A stretch of DNA of 24,860 nt, taken from assembly GCA_002452295.1 (NCBI GenBank), contig DKEX01000085.1, positions 1-24,860 on the forward strand, in the 5' to 3' direction. The stretch is from Firmicutes bacterium UBA6811 (lineage in GTDB: Bacteria; Bacillota; SHA-98; UBA4971). The notes under the pieces were generated by a model. The model did no database searches. It was not told the DNA's origin and saw only the letters and a program-made list of their open reading frames with translations. This document shows, piece by piece, positions 7,425-15,215 of the stretch. A program made the translations under genes and the position numbers. Every line of letters begins with the position of its first letter. Position 1 is the first letter of the stretch.

Positions 7425-9602
7425 ATGCTGCAACAAGAGCAGCTCGCGATGTTCGAGGGCTCCGCTATGTCTTCCAATGAGGATTCCAATTGCCTGCGAG
7501 CTGACGGGGCACCGAATCCGTTGCTAATCGAGACCGCATTGCCTTCCCGGACTATCAGTGTTCAAGGAACGGCAGAGCGCTATTCCCACGGTAAGACGCC
7601 CCATAGCATGCATGTCTGGTGGGCAAGGCGGCCTCTCAGCTCCATGCGTGCCCTCGTGTTTGCCTCGTTGGCGAGGGTTGCCAGCGATGAGGATCTACAA
7701 GAGTCCTTCGATCTCTGTACAGCATTGGCCCGCTTTCAGCCTCTTCCTTTAGGGGCGATCAAGCGCGCGCGACAAGTGCTTGGGGACGGTCGCGTCGTCC
7801 TTGATCTCTTTGGTGGAGGTGGTAGCATCGCATTTGAGGCGGCTCGTCTGGGATGCAAGGCCATCTCTGTAGAATTGAACCCGCTTGCAGTGTTCGTCCA
7901 GCGGACTCTTCTGAACTACAGCCAGAGCGCCGAGGAGTTGCCCCGCAAGGTCAGCCGGTACGGTCTGCGGGCGTTGAACCGACTGTACTCCGACACGGCG
8001 CCGCTCTTTCCGTATCGGTCGAGTGGAGGCGAGACTGTGGCCTATTTCTGGGCCCGGGGCGCTCGATGTCCGAATCAGGAGTGTGCCGCTGTCTTGCCAG
8101 TGACGCCGACGATTCTGCTAAGGTCGCGGAATGGGTCGCGCACTTGCGCTGTGTTCGCCGCAGCCAAAGATGAAGGTTGCTTCGAGATTCGGACATCGAA
8201 GGCAGAACGGTCGCGTTACCCCGACAAAGCGGACCGGCTTGCGCGCTGCCCGTTTTGCGGTCGAATACTTGAGAAAGACGACCTTCGCCTGAGAAACGGT
8301 ACCTTCTCGTATATACCAGCGGCAAGGTGTGTTGTGGGGAGAGAGGGCAAGTTCTATGCTCCGTACCGGGGCGAGGATCTGCCCCTCGATACACTCATTG
8401 AGCAGGAGTTGTCTGCGATAGGAGGCGTGCTGCCTTCCACAGAGCTGCCGCGGTGGTCTGGAATTACGAATCCCACCGTATACGGGATCGTGAAGCACCG
8501 GGATCTCTTTAGCCCGAGACAACTTCTCGTTCTTCTGGCCCTCATACGGAACCTACGCGTCCTGTATCGGGAAATCGCTGCGGAAGATGGGCTTGAAACG
8601 GCGAAGTCTGTCGTTGCCTGCCTATCTGGACTGATAGACCAACTGGTGGACTGGAATTCCTCGTTCAGTATCTGGTTGGCTACAAACGAGCAAGTGGGCC
8701 GCTCCCTTGCCGGTCCTGGAATGCCCATGCAATGGACATTCGCTGAGATAGACCCTTGCAGTCGAGGCCCCGCGAATCTGTGGGACAAGCTGGAACGTAT
8801 TGTGCACGCCTGTGAACTCATACCGCGATTCGTTGATGAGCCGATTGTCTTGTCTGGTACTGCCACGAGACCCGACCTGCCCGACTCGTCTGTTGATGCG
8901 ATTGTCACGGACCCACCGTACGCCGATAATATGTACTACTCGGTTCTGTCTGACTGTATCTACACGTGGAAACGGCTTTGCCTGCACGATGTGTTTCCCG
9001 AGGACTTCGCTTTGCCGGAGGCACCCACGGAGGAGGAGATCGTCGCCTCAGCACGTCGACAGGGTGATTCAGACCGTGCCATGGAGTTTTACTCCAACAG
9101 TCTAAGGGCTGCTCTTGCTGAGGGATACCGGGTGTTGAAGCCGAAAGGAATTCTGAGTCTGATCTTCACGCATAGCACTCTTGATGGTTGGAGTGCTGTC
9201 TTCTCTGCAGTTATCGGCGCTGGGTTTGCTATCGCGGCCTGCTGGCCATTCTGCATAGAGAGGAAGGCTCGGCCTCGAGGGCTCACAAATGGCGCGGTAC
9301 ATGCTTCTGCCGTGATAGTGGCCGTCAAGGCAGATGCTGGTGACATGCGGTGGTCGCCTGACGAAAGTGAGCTGGACGCCGGGCTTTCCGCCCTGCGCAC
9401 TGTTCTTCAAGAAGACGGATGGTCTCCAATGGAGATCGGGCTTGCGCTGTTCGTGCAGCGCACGGGTTGGGAACTCCGAAAGAACGTTGGCACTGGGAAA
9501 CCGCGTGATAGCACAGAGGTGCGCGATATAGTTGAAGCCTGCTATGAGCGCACACGGGAGACCATCCCTGGATTTCGTCTCAAGTCCCGCAGGTCCCTCT
9601 GA
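7425..9602 (+). CDS. Adenine-specific DNA methyltransferase with Zn-ribbon (COG1743-like)
   Basis: A 725-residue modification enzyme predicted to transfer a methyl group from S-adenosylmethionine to N6 of adenine. The N-terminal motif HGKTPHSMHVWWARRP (55-70) is the hallmark of DUF1156/COG1743 methylases. Motif I, for SAM binding, is VVLDLFGGGGS (124-134), with the acidic end ISVELNP. The catalytic motif IV is DPPY at 496-499. Between them lies an insert of about 360 residues with paired cysteines at C215/C220 and C275/C278 (CPFCG), fitting a zinc ribbon, and probably holding the DNA-recognition part. ATG at 7425 follows AGGAGG at 7407-7412 with a rather long spacing. Its stop is 16 bases before the restriction gene, so they form an operon. 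Its base composition looks less GC-rich than its neighbours', which suggests transfer. The specificity cannot be read. Confidence 0.85.
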   Translation: MLQQEQLAMFEGSAMSSNEDSNCLRADGAPNPLLIETALPSRTISVQGTAERYSHGKTPHSMHVWWARRPLSSMRALVFASLARVASDEDLQESFDLCTALARFQPLPLGAIKRARQVLGDGRVVLDLFGGGGSIAFEAARLGCKAISVELNPLAVFVQRTLLNYSQSAEELPRKVSRYGLRALNRLYSDTAPLFPYRSSGGETVAYFWARGARCPNQECAAVLPVTPTILLRSRNGSRTCAVFAAAKDEGCFEIRTSKAERSRYPDKADRLARCPFCGRILEKDDLRLRNGTFSYIPAARCVVGREGKFYAPYRGEDLPLDTLIEQELSAIGGVLPSTELPRWSGITNPTVYGIVKHRDLFSPRQLLVLLALIRNLRVLYREIAAEDGLETAKSVVACLSGLIDQLVDWNSSFSIWLATNEQVGRSLAGPGMPMQWTFAEIDPCSRGPANLWDKLERIVHACELIPRFVDEPIVLSGTATRPDLPDSSVDAIVTDPPYADNMYYSVLSDCIYTWKRLCLHDVFPEDFALPEAPTEEEIVASARRQGDSDRAMEFYSNSLRAALAEGYRVLKPKGILSLIFTHSTLDGWSAVFSAVIGAGFAIAACWPFCIERKARPRGLTNGAVHASAVIVAVKADAGDMRWSPDESELDAGLSALRTVLQEDGWSPMEIGLALFVQRTGWELRKNVGTGKPRDSTEVRDIVEACYERTRETIPGFRLKSRRSL

Positions 9603-9618
9603 AAGGAGATCCGATACA

Positions 9619-10479
9619 ATGACCGAGGATACCACGTCCATAGTCATGGGAGTCTGCAAGGCGGGCGGGAGCTTCCCCCAGAAGATCAACAGGTTGTATG
9701 AGAGGCTGAAACCATGGGATGTAGACACCGTCACGTCTCGGCTTCGCTCCGCAGGAGTGATCCCCGAGATGTACGCGCACGATTCATCGGAAGAGAAGGT
9801 CTATGCGAAATACTGCGACATCGTTGTTTCAGAGGCATTCAGAGCAATAGGGTTTCAGTCAGACGTGAGCAACGTGCGCAGTAACGCCGCGGACCTGTAC
9901 GTCGATGGCGCGGGTTACTCAGCAATATGTGATGTGAAGTCCTTTCGACTGAGCCGCACCGCCCTCAACCCGAAGGACTACAAGATCGAGGCCGTCGACA
10001 GGTGGCGCAGGAATCAGGAAGCGGACCACGCATTCCTCGTGGCTCCGCACACACAGTTTCCCAGTGGCATCAGCCGGTTATATGACGAGGCAATCCGGTA
10101 CAACGTGACGCTCCTCCCCTTTGCTCATGTGGAGTTCCTGGTGAGGACGGCGAACTCAGCAGGTCAGCGACCGGATTTGCGGTTGATCTGGCAAGTAGCC
10201 AAGGCCATCGAGGACCCCGCTGAGGTGCGAGGTCCATCCTATTGGAAAGCGGTAGATGCCGCTGTCGTGCGGGCGTCGGGAGGCAGCGAGAGTGCTCTCG
10301 AAGAATCGAAGCATAGGTATGAGGATGAATTCCGGAATCAGGCCCGCCTGCAGGTGAAGTACTGGGAGGACCGTCTTCAGGAGATCCGTAACATGCCCAG
10401 AGAGCAACTGGTTGAGAGCCTCGTCCGCGCCGAGGGTATTGAAAGCAAAATCCAGACGATACGGCAGTACCTGAAATGA
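9619..10479 (+). CDS. Type II restriction endonuclease, HindIII family
   Basis: A 286-residue nuclease predicted to cut unmethylated DNA. The segment DVKSFRLSRTALNPKDYK (105-122) closely matches the conserved catalytic region of HindIII (DAKSFRLSRTAKNQKDFK, from memory), and similarity extends on both sides: GVIPEMYAHDSSEEKVYAK recalls GILPEAIKPSSTQEKLFSK. The PD-(D/E)XK core is visible as D92, D105 and K107, with D120 as a further acidic residue. A charged C-terminal helical part (YWEDRLQEIRNM) also fits HindIII. The start at 9619 has AAGGAG ten bases upstream; a longer frame from 9532 overlaps the methyltransferase. It is the last gene of the cassette and ends 21 bases from the convergent acetate kinase stop codon. 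AAGCTT recognition is a hypothesis only, since families diverge in specificity. Confidence 0.88.
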   Translation: MTEDTTSIVMGVCKAGGSFPQKINRLYERLKPWDVDTVTSRLRSAGVIPEMYAHDSSEEKVYAKYCDIVVSEAFRAIGFQSDVSNVRSNAADLYVDGAGYSAICDVKSFRLSRTALNPKDYKIEAVDRWRRNQEADHAFLVAPHTQFPSGISRLYDEAIRYNVTLLPFAHVEFLVRTANSAGQRPDLRLIWQVAKAIEDPAEVRGPSYWKAVDAAVVRASGGSESALEESKHRYEDEFRNQARLQVKYWEDRLQEIRNMPREQLVESLVRAEGIESKIQTIRQYLK

Positions 10480-10500
10480 CCTGATGGCAGGCTACTCTCT

Positions 10501-11730
10501 TCAGGAGTCTTCTCGTGTCAGGCTCTCTGTCCGCAGGCCGGACACGATCTCCATGGTGTCCCTGGCGATCACGAGTTCCTCGTTGGTGGGCACGACGAGG
10601 ACCCTGACCGCTGACCCCTCTGCCGAGATATCAGCCTCCTTGCCCCTGACGTCGTTCTTTGCCGGGTCGATCCTGACCCCCAGGAACGAAAGCCCTTCGC
10701 ACACGCGCTGTCGCAGGCGCGGCGAGTTCTCGCCGATGCCGGCCGTGAAAATGATGAGGTCCACGCCGTCCATAGCGGCCGCGTAGGCGCCGATGTACTT
10801 GCGGGTGCGGTACTCGTAGACGTCGAAGGCGTCCTTTGCGCGGGGGTTGCCCTGCTCCATCGCGGCCTCGATCTCGCGCATGTCGCTGCTCAGGCCGGAA
10901 AGCCCGACAAGGCCGCTGTGCTTGTTCAGCATGGCGTTGGCCTCGACCAGCGTCAGCTCCTCGCGGTCCATCACGAAGAGTATCACGCCAGGATCCACGT
11001 CGCCGCTGCGCGTGCCCATCATGAGGCCCTCGAGTGGTGTGAACCCCATGCTCGTGTCGATGGACTTCCCGCCCTTTATCGCGGCGATGCTCGCCCCGTT
11101 GCCCAGGTGGCAGCTGATGATCTTGAGGTCCTCCAGCGGCCGTCCGAGGATCTCCGACGCCCGCCCTGCGACGTACCTGTGGGACGTCCCATGGAACCCG
11201 TACCGCCGCACTTTGTGGCGCTGGTATAGCACGTACGGCACGGGATACAGGAACGCGCGTCTCGGCATCGTCGAGTGGAACGACGTATCGAACACGGCCA
11301 CCTGGGGCACGCCAGGCATGAGCCCCTCGGCGGCGGCGATGCCCGTGAGGTTCGGCGGGTTGTGGAGGGGAGCAAGGTCGATGCAGTCGTGCAGCGCCTT
11401 CTTGACCTCGTCAGTTATCAGCACGGACCCTGTGAACGCCTCGCCACCGTGGACCACCCGGTGCCCGACGGCGCCGATCTCGCTCACGTCGCGGATGACG
11501 CCGTGCTCCGGATGCGTAAGCACGACAAGGACCTTGCTGATGGCGGTGGTGTGGTCGAGGATGGCTCCCATTTGCTTCACGGGCTGGCGGCCCTCGGGCC
11601 GGTGCGTCAGAATTGCGTCGTCCGAGCCGATGCGTTCCACAAGCCCCTTCGCCATCACCGATTCGTCATCCATGTCGAAAAGCTGATACTTTACCGACGA
11701 ACTCCCGCAGTTAAGAACGAATACCTTCAT
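10501..11730 (-). CDS. ackA: Acetate kinase
   Basis: Converts acetyl phosphate and ADP into acetate and ATP, the energy-yielding step of acetate fermentation, and the reverse. The 409-residue length is normal. Hallmarks are all present: NCGSSSVKYQLFD at 7-19, HRVVHGG, FDTSFH, the HLGNGASIAAIKGGKSID stretch, MGTRSGDVDPG, and FTAGIGENS near the C-terminus. ATG at 11730 has AGGAGG eight bases upstream. No phosphotransacetylase gene is adjacent. It lies 98 bases downstream of the hydroxyacyl-CoA dehydrogenase gene on the same strand, so a shared transcript is likely. The restriction gene converges on it with only 21 bases between the stops, so read-through antisense transcription is possible. Confidence 0.97.
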   Translation of the reverse strand: MKVFVLNCGSSSVKYQLFDMDDESVMAKGLVERIGSDDAILTHRPEGRQPVKQMGAILDHTTAISKVLVVLTHPEHGVIRDVSEIGAVGHRVVHGGEAFTGSVLITDEVKKALHDCIDLAPLHNPPNLTGIAAAEGLMPGVPQVAVFDTSFHSTMPRRAFLYPVPYVLYQRHKVRRYGFHGTSHRYVAGRASEILGRPLEDLKIISCHLGNGASIAAIKGGKSIDTSMGFTPLEGLMMGTRSGDVDPGVILFVMDREELTLVEANAMLNKHSGLVGLSGLSSDMREIEAAMEQGNPRAKDAFDVYEYRTRKYIGAYAAAMDGVDLIIFTAGIGENSPRLRQRVCEGLSFLGVRIDPAKNDVRGKEADISAEGSAVRVLVVPTNEELVIARDTMEIVSGLRTESLTREDS

Positions 11731-11828
11731 CACGCTGCCTCCTGCACGGTGTCCCGATGTGATGCCGTCCCGGTGACCGCCACTGGCGCGCCGCATGCCT
11801 GCCACCTGCGCCGCAATGTCGGATACGC

Positions 11829-12701
11829 CTACTCAATGAGGTTTCCTTCCCCGTCATACTTGAAGAAGCCCTGCCCGGTCTTGACCCCGAGGTGCCCCGC
11901 GCGCACCAGCTTGCGCAAAAGCGGGCACGGCCTGAACTTGAGGTCCCCGAGGTCGCGGAAGAGGCGCTCCATGAAAGCGAGCACCGTGTCGAGGCCCATG
12001 CGGTCCGCAAGCTCGAGAGGCCCCTTCCCGAGGTCAAAGCCGAGCTTCATCGCCGTATCGATGCCCCTCGCCGACGCCACGCCTTCCATAAGGGCGTACA
12101 TGGCTTCGTTCAGGAGCGGGACGATGATCCTCGTCGTGACGAAGCCGGGCGACTCGTACACCTCGACGCCCGTCTTATCCAGGCTCGCCACGAACTTGCT
12201 GGCGATGGCGAAGGTTTCGTCGGATGTCTTGAGGCCCCGGACGATCTCCACCAGCTTGATGCGGGTCACGGGGTTCAGGAAGTGAAGGCCGATGACCTCG
12301 TCAGGCCTGCCGGTGGCTGCCGCAAGCTCGGTTATGCTGAGCGTCGATGTGTTCGTCGCGAACACTACATCGTCGGCGCAGAGCTTGTCGAGGGTTCGGA
12401 AGATCTCCTTCTTGGCTTCGGGGTCCTCGACGACCGCCTCGATCACGAGGTCAACCGGGGTGATGTTGATGAGCTGCGATGTGGGCCGGATGCGGTTCAG
12501 AGTGATCTTCTTCTCGGCCTCGGTGATGGCCCATTTCTCCAGCTTCCTGTTGAGGCTGAGCTCGATTCGGCCCCGGGCCTCCTCGATGAGATCTTCGTCG
12601 CGGTCGACAAGGATCACGTCGTATCCCTTCTCCGCGACGCTCTCCGCGATGCCGCACCCCATTGTTCCAGCGCCTACAATGCCGATTCTCCGGATCTCCA
12701 C
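11829..12701 (-). CDS. hbd: 3-hydroxyacyl-CoA (3-hydroxybutyryl-CoA) dehydrogenase
   Basis: Oxidises or reduces the 3-hydroxy/3-keto acyl-CoA pair with NAD(P)H, as in butyrate-type fermentation, fatty-acid breakdown or polyhydroxybutyrate-related routes. The 290-residue length fits bacterial Hbd. The Rossmann motif GIVGAGTMGCGIA is at 7-19, S119 lies in ATNTSTLSIT, the catalytic H140 is in GLHFLNPV, and N198 is in LLNEAM. GTG at 12701 is chosen because it gives the usual MEIRRIGIVGAG opening, with GGAGG ten bases upstream; ATG at 12725 is an alternative with a crowded Shine-Dalgarno. It is the first gene after a strong promoter at 12755-12783 and is followed by ackA. No thiolase, crotonase or acyl-CoA dehydrogenase is present in the window, so the pathway is not fixed. 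Confidence 0.93.
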   Translation of the reverse strand: MEIRRIGIVGAGTMGCGIAESVAEKGYDVILVDRDEDLIEEARGRIELSLNRKLEKWAITEAEKKITLNRIRPTSQLINITPVDLVIEAVVEDPEAKKEIFRTLDKLCADDVVFATNTSTLSITELAAATGRPDEVIGLHFLNPVTRIKLVEIVRGLKTSDETFAIASKFVASLDKTGVEVYESPGFVTTRIIVPLLNEAMYALMEGVASARGIDTAMKLGFDLGKGPLELADRMGLDTVLAFMERLFRDLGDLKFRPCPLLRKLVRAGHLGVKTGQGFFKYDGEGNLIE

Positions 12702-12754
12702 AGCCCGATGACCTCCCCGGTACATTCTCTCCCTGGGGCCCAAAACCCTCCTAC

Positions 12755-12783
12755 ATTTTAGCCCTGCAGACCTGGCCGGTCAA
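12755..12783 (-). promoter_or_regulatory. Sigma-A-type promoter for hbd-ackA
   Basis: On the minus strand TTGACC (12783-12778) is followed after exactly 17 bases by TAAAAT (12760-12755). Each box matches consensus at five of six positions. Transcription would begin near 12748 and give a leader of about 47 bases before the GTG start of hbd. Confidence 0.7.
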
Positions 12784-12895
12784 CCTCTGGCGCCGCGAAC
12801 TTGTCGTCGCGAACTTCGGTCCACCCGACTTTCGCGCCCGGTGCGTTGCTCGAAAGCTATCGCAGCTCCCGGCCGTGTGGCGGTCTTTGCGGTGA

Positions 12896-12924
12896 TTGAC
12901 ACCGCCACGGGCCTGACATATAAT
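12896..12924 (+). promoter_or_regulatory. Perfect consensus sigma-A promoter
   Basis: TTGACA at 12896-12901, a 17-base spacer, and TATAAT at 12919-12924: both boxes are exact consensus at optimal spacing. The start of transcription would be near 12931, leaving a leader of about 145 bases before the HprK-like gene at 13076. No operator or riboswitch is obvious in the leader. The promoter is divergent from the hbd promoter, with about 110 bases between the -35 boxes. Confidence 0.85.
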
Positions 12925-13075
12925 GCTCCACAGGGGCCATGACGTGCGGATGCAGCCGCCGCCTTCCCGCGCCTGGCGGGGAGACCTCAGTGCGTTCGTG
13001 CGTCCAGGATTGGGGTCTGCCATCAGGCGACCGCGACGTCCGAGTCGGCCGCCCCGGTATCCCGGGAGGAGAGAC

Positions 13076-14899
13076 ATGTCCAATACCAGCATCGCCTGGC
13101 TGCCGCGCCAGGTCATCATGTCCACTACCGGCCAGATCTGCACCACCACCAGAGAACTCCTGTCGAGCCACCTGTTCAGGGAGGTCGTCCATAGTTTCAT
13201 CGCCTGGCTCCGTCGCAAGGACTCGCCGCTTCTTGCGCTCTTCGCGGCGGCAGCGAGAGGATCTGATTCCGACGGGGCGTCGGCTGGGCACGCATACAGC
13301 GAGCCAGACGAGGACACCCTCGTCTCCCTGCTGCAGGCCCTCGGCGCTTTCCCTCTCGAGCAGGCTGCCTGGAGCGTGCCCGGCTCGGAGCCGCTCGCGC
13401 GCGACCCCCGCCTTTTGCACGAGTTCGTGGAGGCGCTGTACGACTACTGGCGCCGCTTCAATCGCTTCATCATCTGTTACTCCGAGAGCGGCGTGAGCGC
13501 GAGCGCGGGCTTCGATGCGAGGCCGTATCGCACCTTCAACGACACGGTGGAGCAGTTGACGCACGTGGTGAGGGCCGCGTACCGCGATGTATGCGAGAAC
13601 ATCACCGGCGACCACCCTCGCATCTACCGGCAGGTCGCTGCCGGCGCCCAGGTGGGCCTGATCGCCGTCCCCAAGAGCTGGCCCTGTCCCGATACGTACA
13701 GGGGGCTTGGTGGAATACGCTTCATCCGGCAGGTGCTGATCGATCCCCCGCTCATCATGGACCCACCGATGAACAAGCGGACCGGCGAGTTCACGAAGGT
13801 CGAGGAGAACCCGTTGGATGCACTCGCCCTGGAGCCCGAGGAATGGCTCTGTTACCCCGCACAGGTCGGGCCGGTCGTGGTGTTCGTATACTTTCACCAG
13901 AAGTTCATGGGCCTTGGCTGCTCGCTCGCGAACCTCTTTGAACTTGCCACCGACGAGCAGATCAGGCGGGGGCCGGACGCCATATACGTTTTCGGAGTGG
14001 CGCCCGAGGCCATGACGAGGTTCGGGGACCTCCCCACGGTGTTCCATGAGGACCATGTGAATAACCTGCTGGTTGCTGCCGTTCCGGGTGAGGACAGGTT
14101 CGGGTATTTTGGCTACCTCAAGAAGATGATCCTCACCCTTCACAACATCCTCGTGATGAAGAGACTCGGGCGCATGCCTTTCCACGGGGCCATGACCAGG
14201 ATCGTGCTGAAGAGCGGTCCGGCGGCGAGCGTCGTCATTATCGGCGACACAGGAGCAGGCAAGTCCGAGTCGCTGGAGGCTTTCAGGGTCCTCGGCCAGG
14301 AGTGTATACGAGAGCTCAGAGTGGTCGCCGATGACATGGGTTCCCTCGAGATGTTCCCGGGCGGCGCCATCCGGGGTTACGGCACCGAGATCGGCGCTTT
14401 CGTGCGCCTGGACGACCTCCAGCCGGGTTACGCCTTCGACCAGGTGGACCGGGCCATCATAATGAGCCCTCACAAGACCAACGCCCGCGCCGTGATGCCT
14501 GTGACCACCATGGACGAGGTGCTGGCCGGGCACCCCATCGACTACCTTCTCTACGCCAACAACTACGAGGAGGTGGACGAGGCGCATCCGGTCATCGAGA
14601 GGCTCCGGGATGCAGGGGCGGCGCTGCGGGTCTTCCGGGAGGGCGCTGCCATGTCCAAGGGCACCACGACCTCGACCGGCCTCGTCCGCACCTACTTCGC
14701 GAACGTCTTCGGGCCGCCCCAGTACAGGGACTTGCACGAGGGTCTGGCAGGCCGCGTGTTCGCCGCGGCCTTCAAGGCGGGCGCCTTCGTGGGCCAGATC
14801 CGCACGAGGCTGGGCATTCCCGGCCGCGAGCTTTCAGGCCCCGAGGCGGCCGCAAGGGCGCTGTTCGAACTCATATCGCAGAACGCCCGGCGGCACTGA
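13076..14899 (+). CDS. HPr kinase/PEPCK-like P-loop protein of unknown function
   Basis: A 607-residue soluble protein. Residues 366-425 read like the catalytic core of HPr kinase/phosphorylase: a histidine-glycine pair (H370 in MPFHGAM), a P-loop GDTGAGKSE (390-398) closely parallel to the HprK form GESGIGKSE, and VVADD (416-420) where HprK has LVADD. ATP-dependent PEP carboxykinase shares this fold, but its P-loop differs. The remaining sequence, residues 1-360 and 430-607, is not recognised; a WPCPDTYRG segment and KTNARAVMPVTTMDEVL look like conserved family blocks. ATG at 13076 follows GGAGGAG with good spacing. It is a single-gene unit behind a perfect promoter. A protein kinase, small-molecule kinase or PEPCK-like role are all possible. 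HprK itself is about 310 residues, so this is not ordinary HprK. Confidence 0.65.
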   Translation: MSNTSIAWLPRQVIMSTTGQICTTTRELLSSHLFREVVHSFIAWLRRKDSPLLALFAAAARGSDSDGASAGHAYSEPDEDTLVSLLQALGAFPLEQAAWSVPGSEPLARDPRLLHEFVEALYDYWRRFNRFIICYSESGVSASAGFDARPYRTFNDTVEQLTHVVRAAYRDVCENITGDHPRIYRQVAAGAQVGLIAVPKSWPCPDTYRGLGGIRFIRQVLIDPPLIMDPPMNKRTGEFTKVEENPLDALALEPEEWLCYPAQVGPVVVFVYFHQKFMGLGCSLANLFELATDEQIRRGPDAIYVFGVAPEAMTRFGDLPTVFHEDHVNNLLVAAVPGEDRFGYFGYLKKMILTLHNILVMKRLGRMPFHGAMTRIVLKSGPAASVVIIGDTGAGKSESLEAFRVLGQECIRELRVVADDMGSLEMFPGGAIRGYGTEIGAFVRLDDLQPGYAFDQVDRAIIMSPHKTNARAVMPVTTMDEVLAGHPIDYLLYANNYEEVDEAHPVIERLRDAGAALRVFREGAAMSKGTTTSTGLVRTYFANVFGPPQYRDLHEGLAGRVFAAAFKAGAFVGQIRTRLGIPGRELSGPEAAARALFELISQNARRH

Positions 14900-15215
14900 C
14901 CGAGCTCACCTTGGTATCCGGCTGGAGGAGGTGCAGTTCAACACCGGACTGGAAGAATCGCCTGCCGGAGGTGCGCGACGCAGCATCCTCTCGGAGGAAG
15001 TCCTTCGCGCCAGGGAAGCTGAAGCATCCCCAAAGGATCCCGGCGGAAAGGGCTAGCCAGGGGCTAGCCCGCATCGCCTCTCCGGCGTCGGCATCCGGCG
15101 GAGGCATCCTGTTCGCACCTTGCGGAGAGGTCGTCCGAGATCGTCCAGGAATGCTGCCCCTGAAGCGCCTCCGCCCGGACGGACGAGCCGGGATTCCCGC
15201 GGCGGCATGCGTCCC
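14900..15215. other. Convergent intergenic region
   Basis: This lies between the HprK-like gene and the convergent ABC permease gene. No coding sequence is supported. The only clear structure is the hairpin at 15050-15070. Several GGAGG-like strings occur without a plausible reading frame after them. Confidence 0.4.
15050..15070. terminator. Perfect hairpin, possible bidirectional terminator
   Basis: GGGCTAGCC (15050-15058) pairs with GGCTAGCCC (15062-15070) across a 3-base loop. It lies between two convergent genes, where a shared terminator is expected, but no T-run flanks it on either side. Each arm is itself nearly palindromic, so a protein-binding site with two copies is the alternative. 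Confidence 0.45.

Noticed and set aside
10480..10500. A terminator between the restriction and acetate kinase genes
   Set aside because: Only a 5-bp imperfect dyad (CCTGA/TCAGG) spans the region; too weak to call.
12857..14737. A 626-codon open frame on the minus strand, opposite the HprK-like gene
   Set aside because: It is composed of the antisense of a well-supported gene, has no family motif and no suitable ribosome site; long antisense frames are expected in GC-rich DNA.
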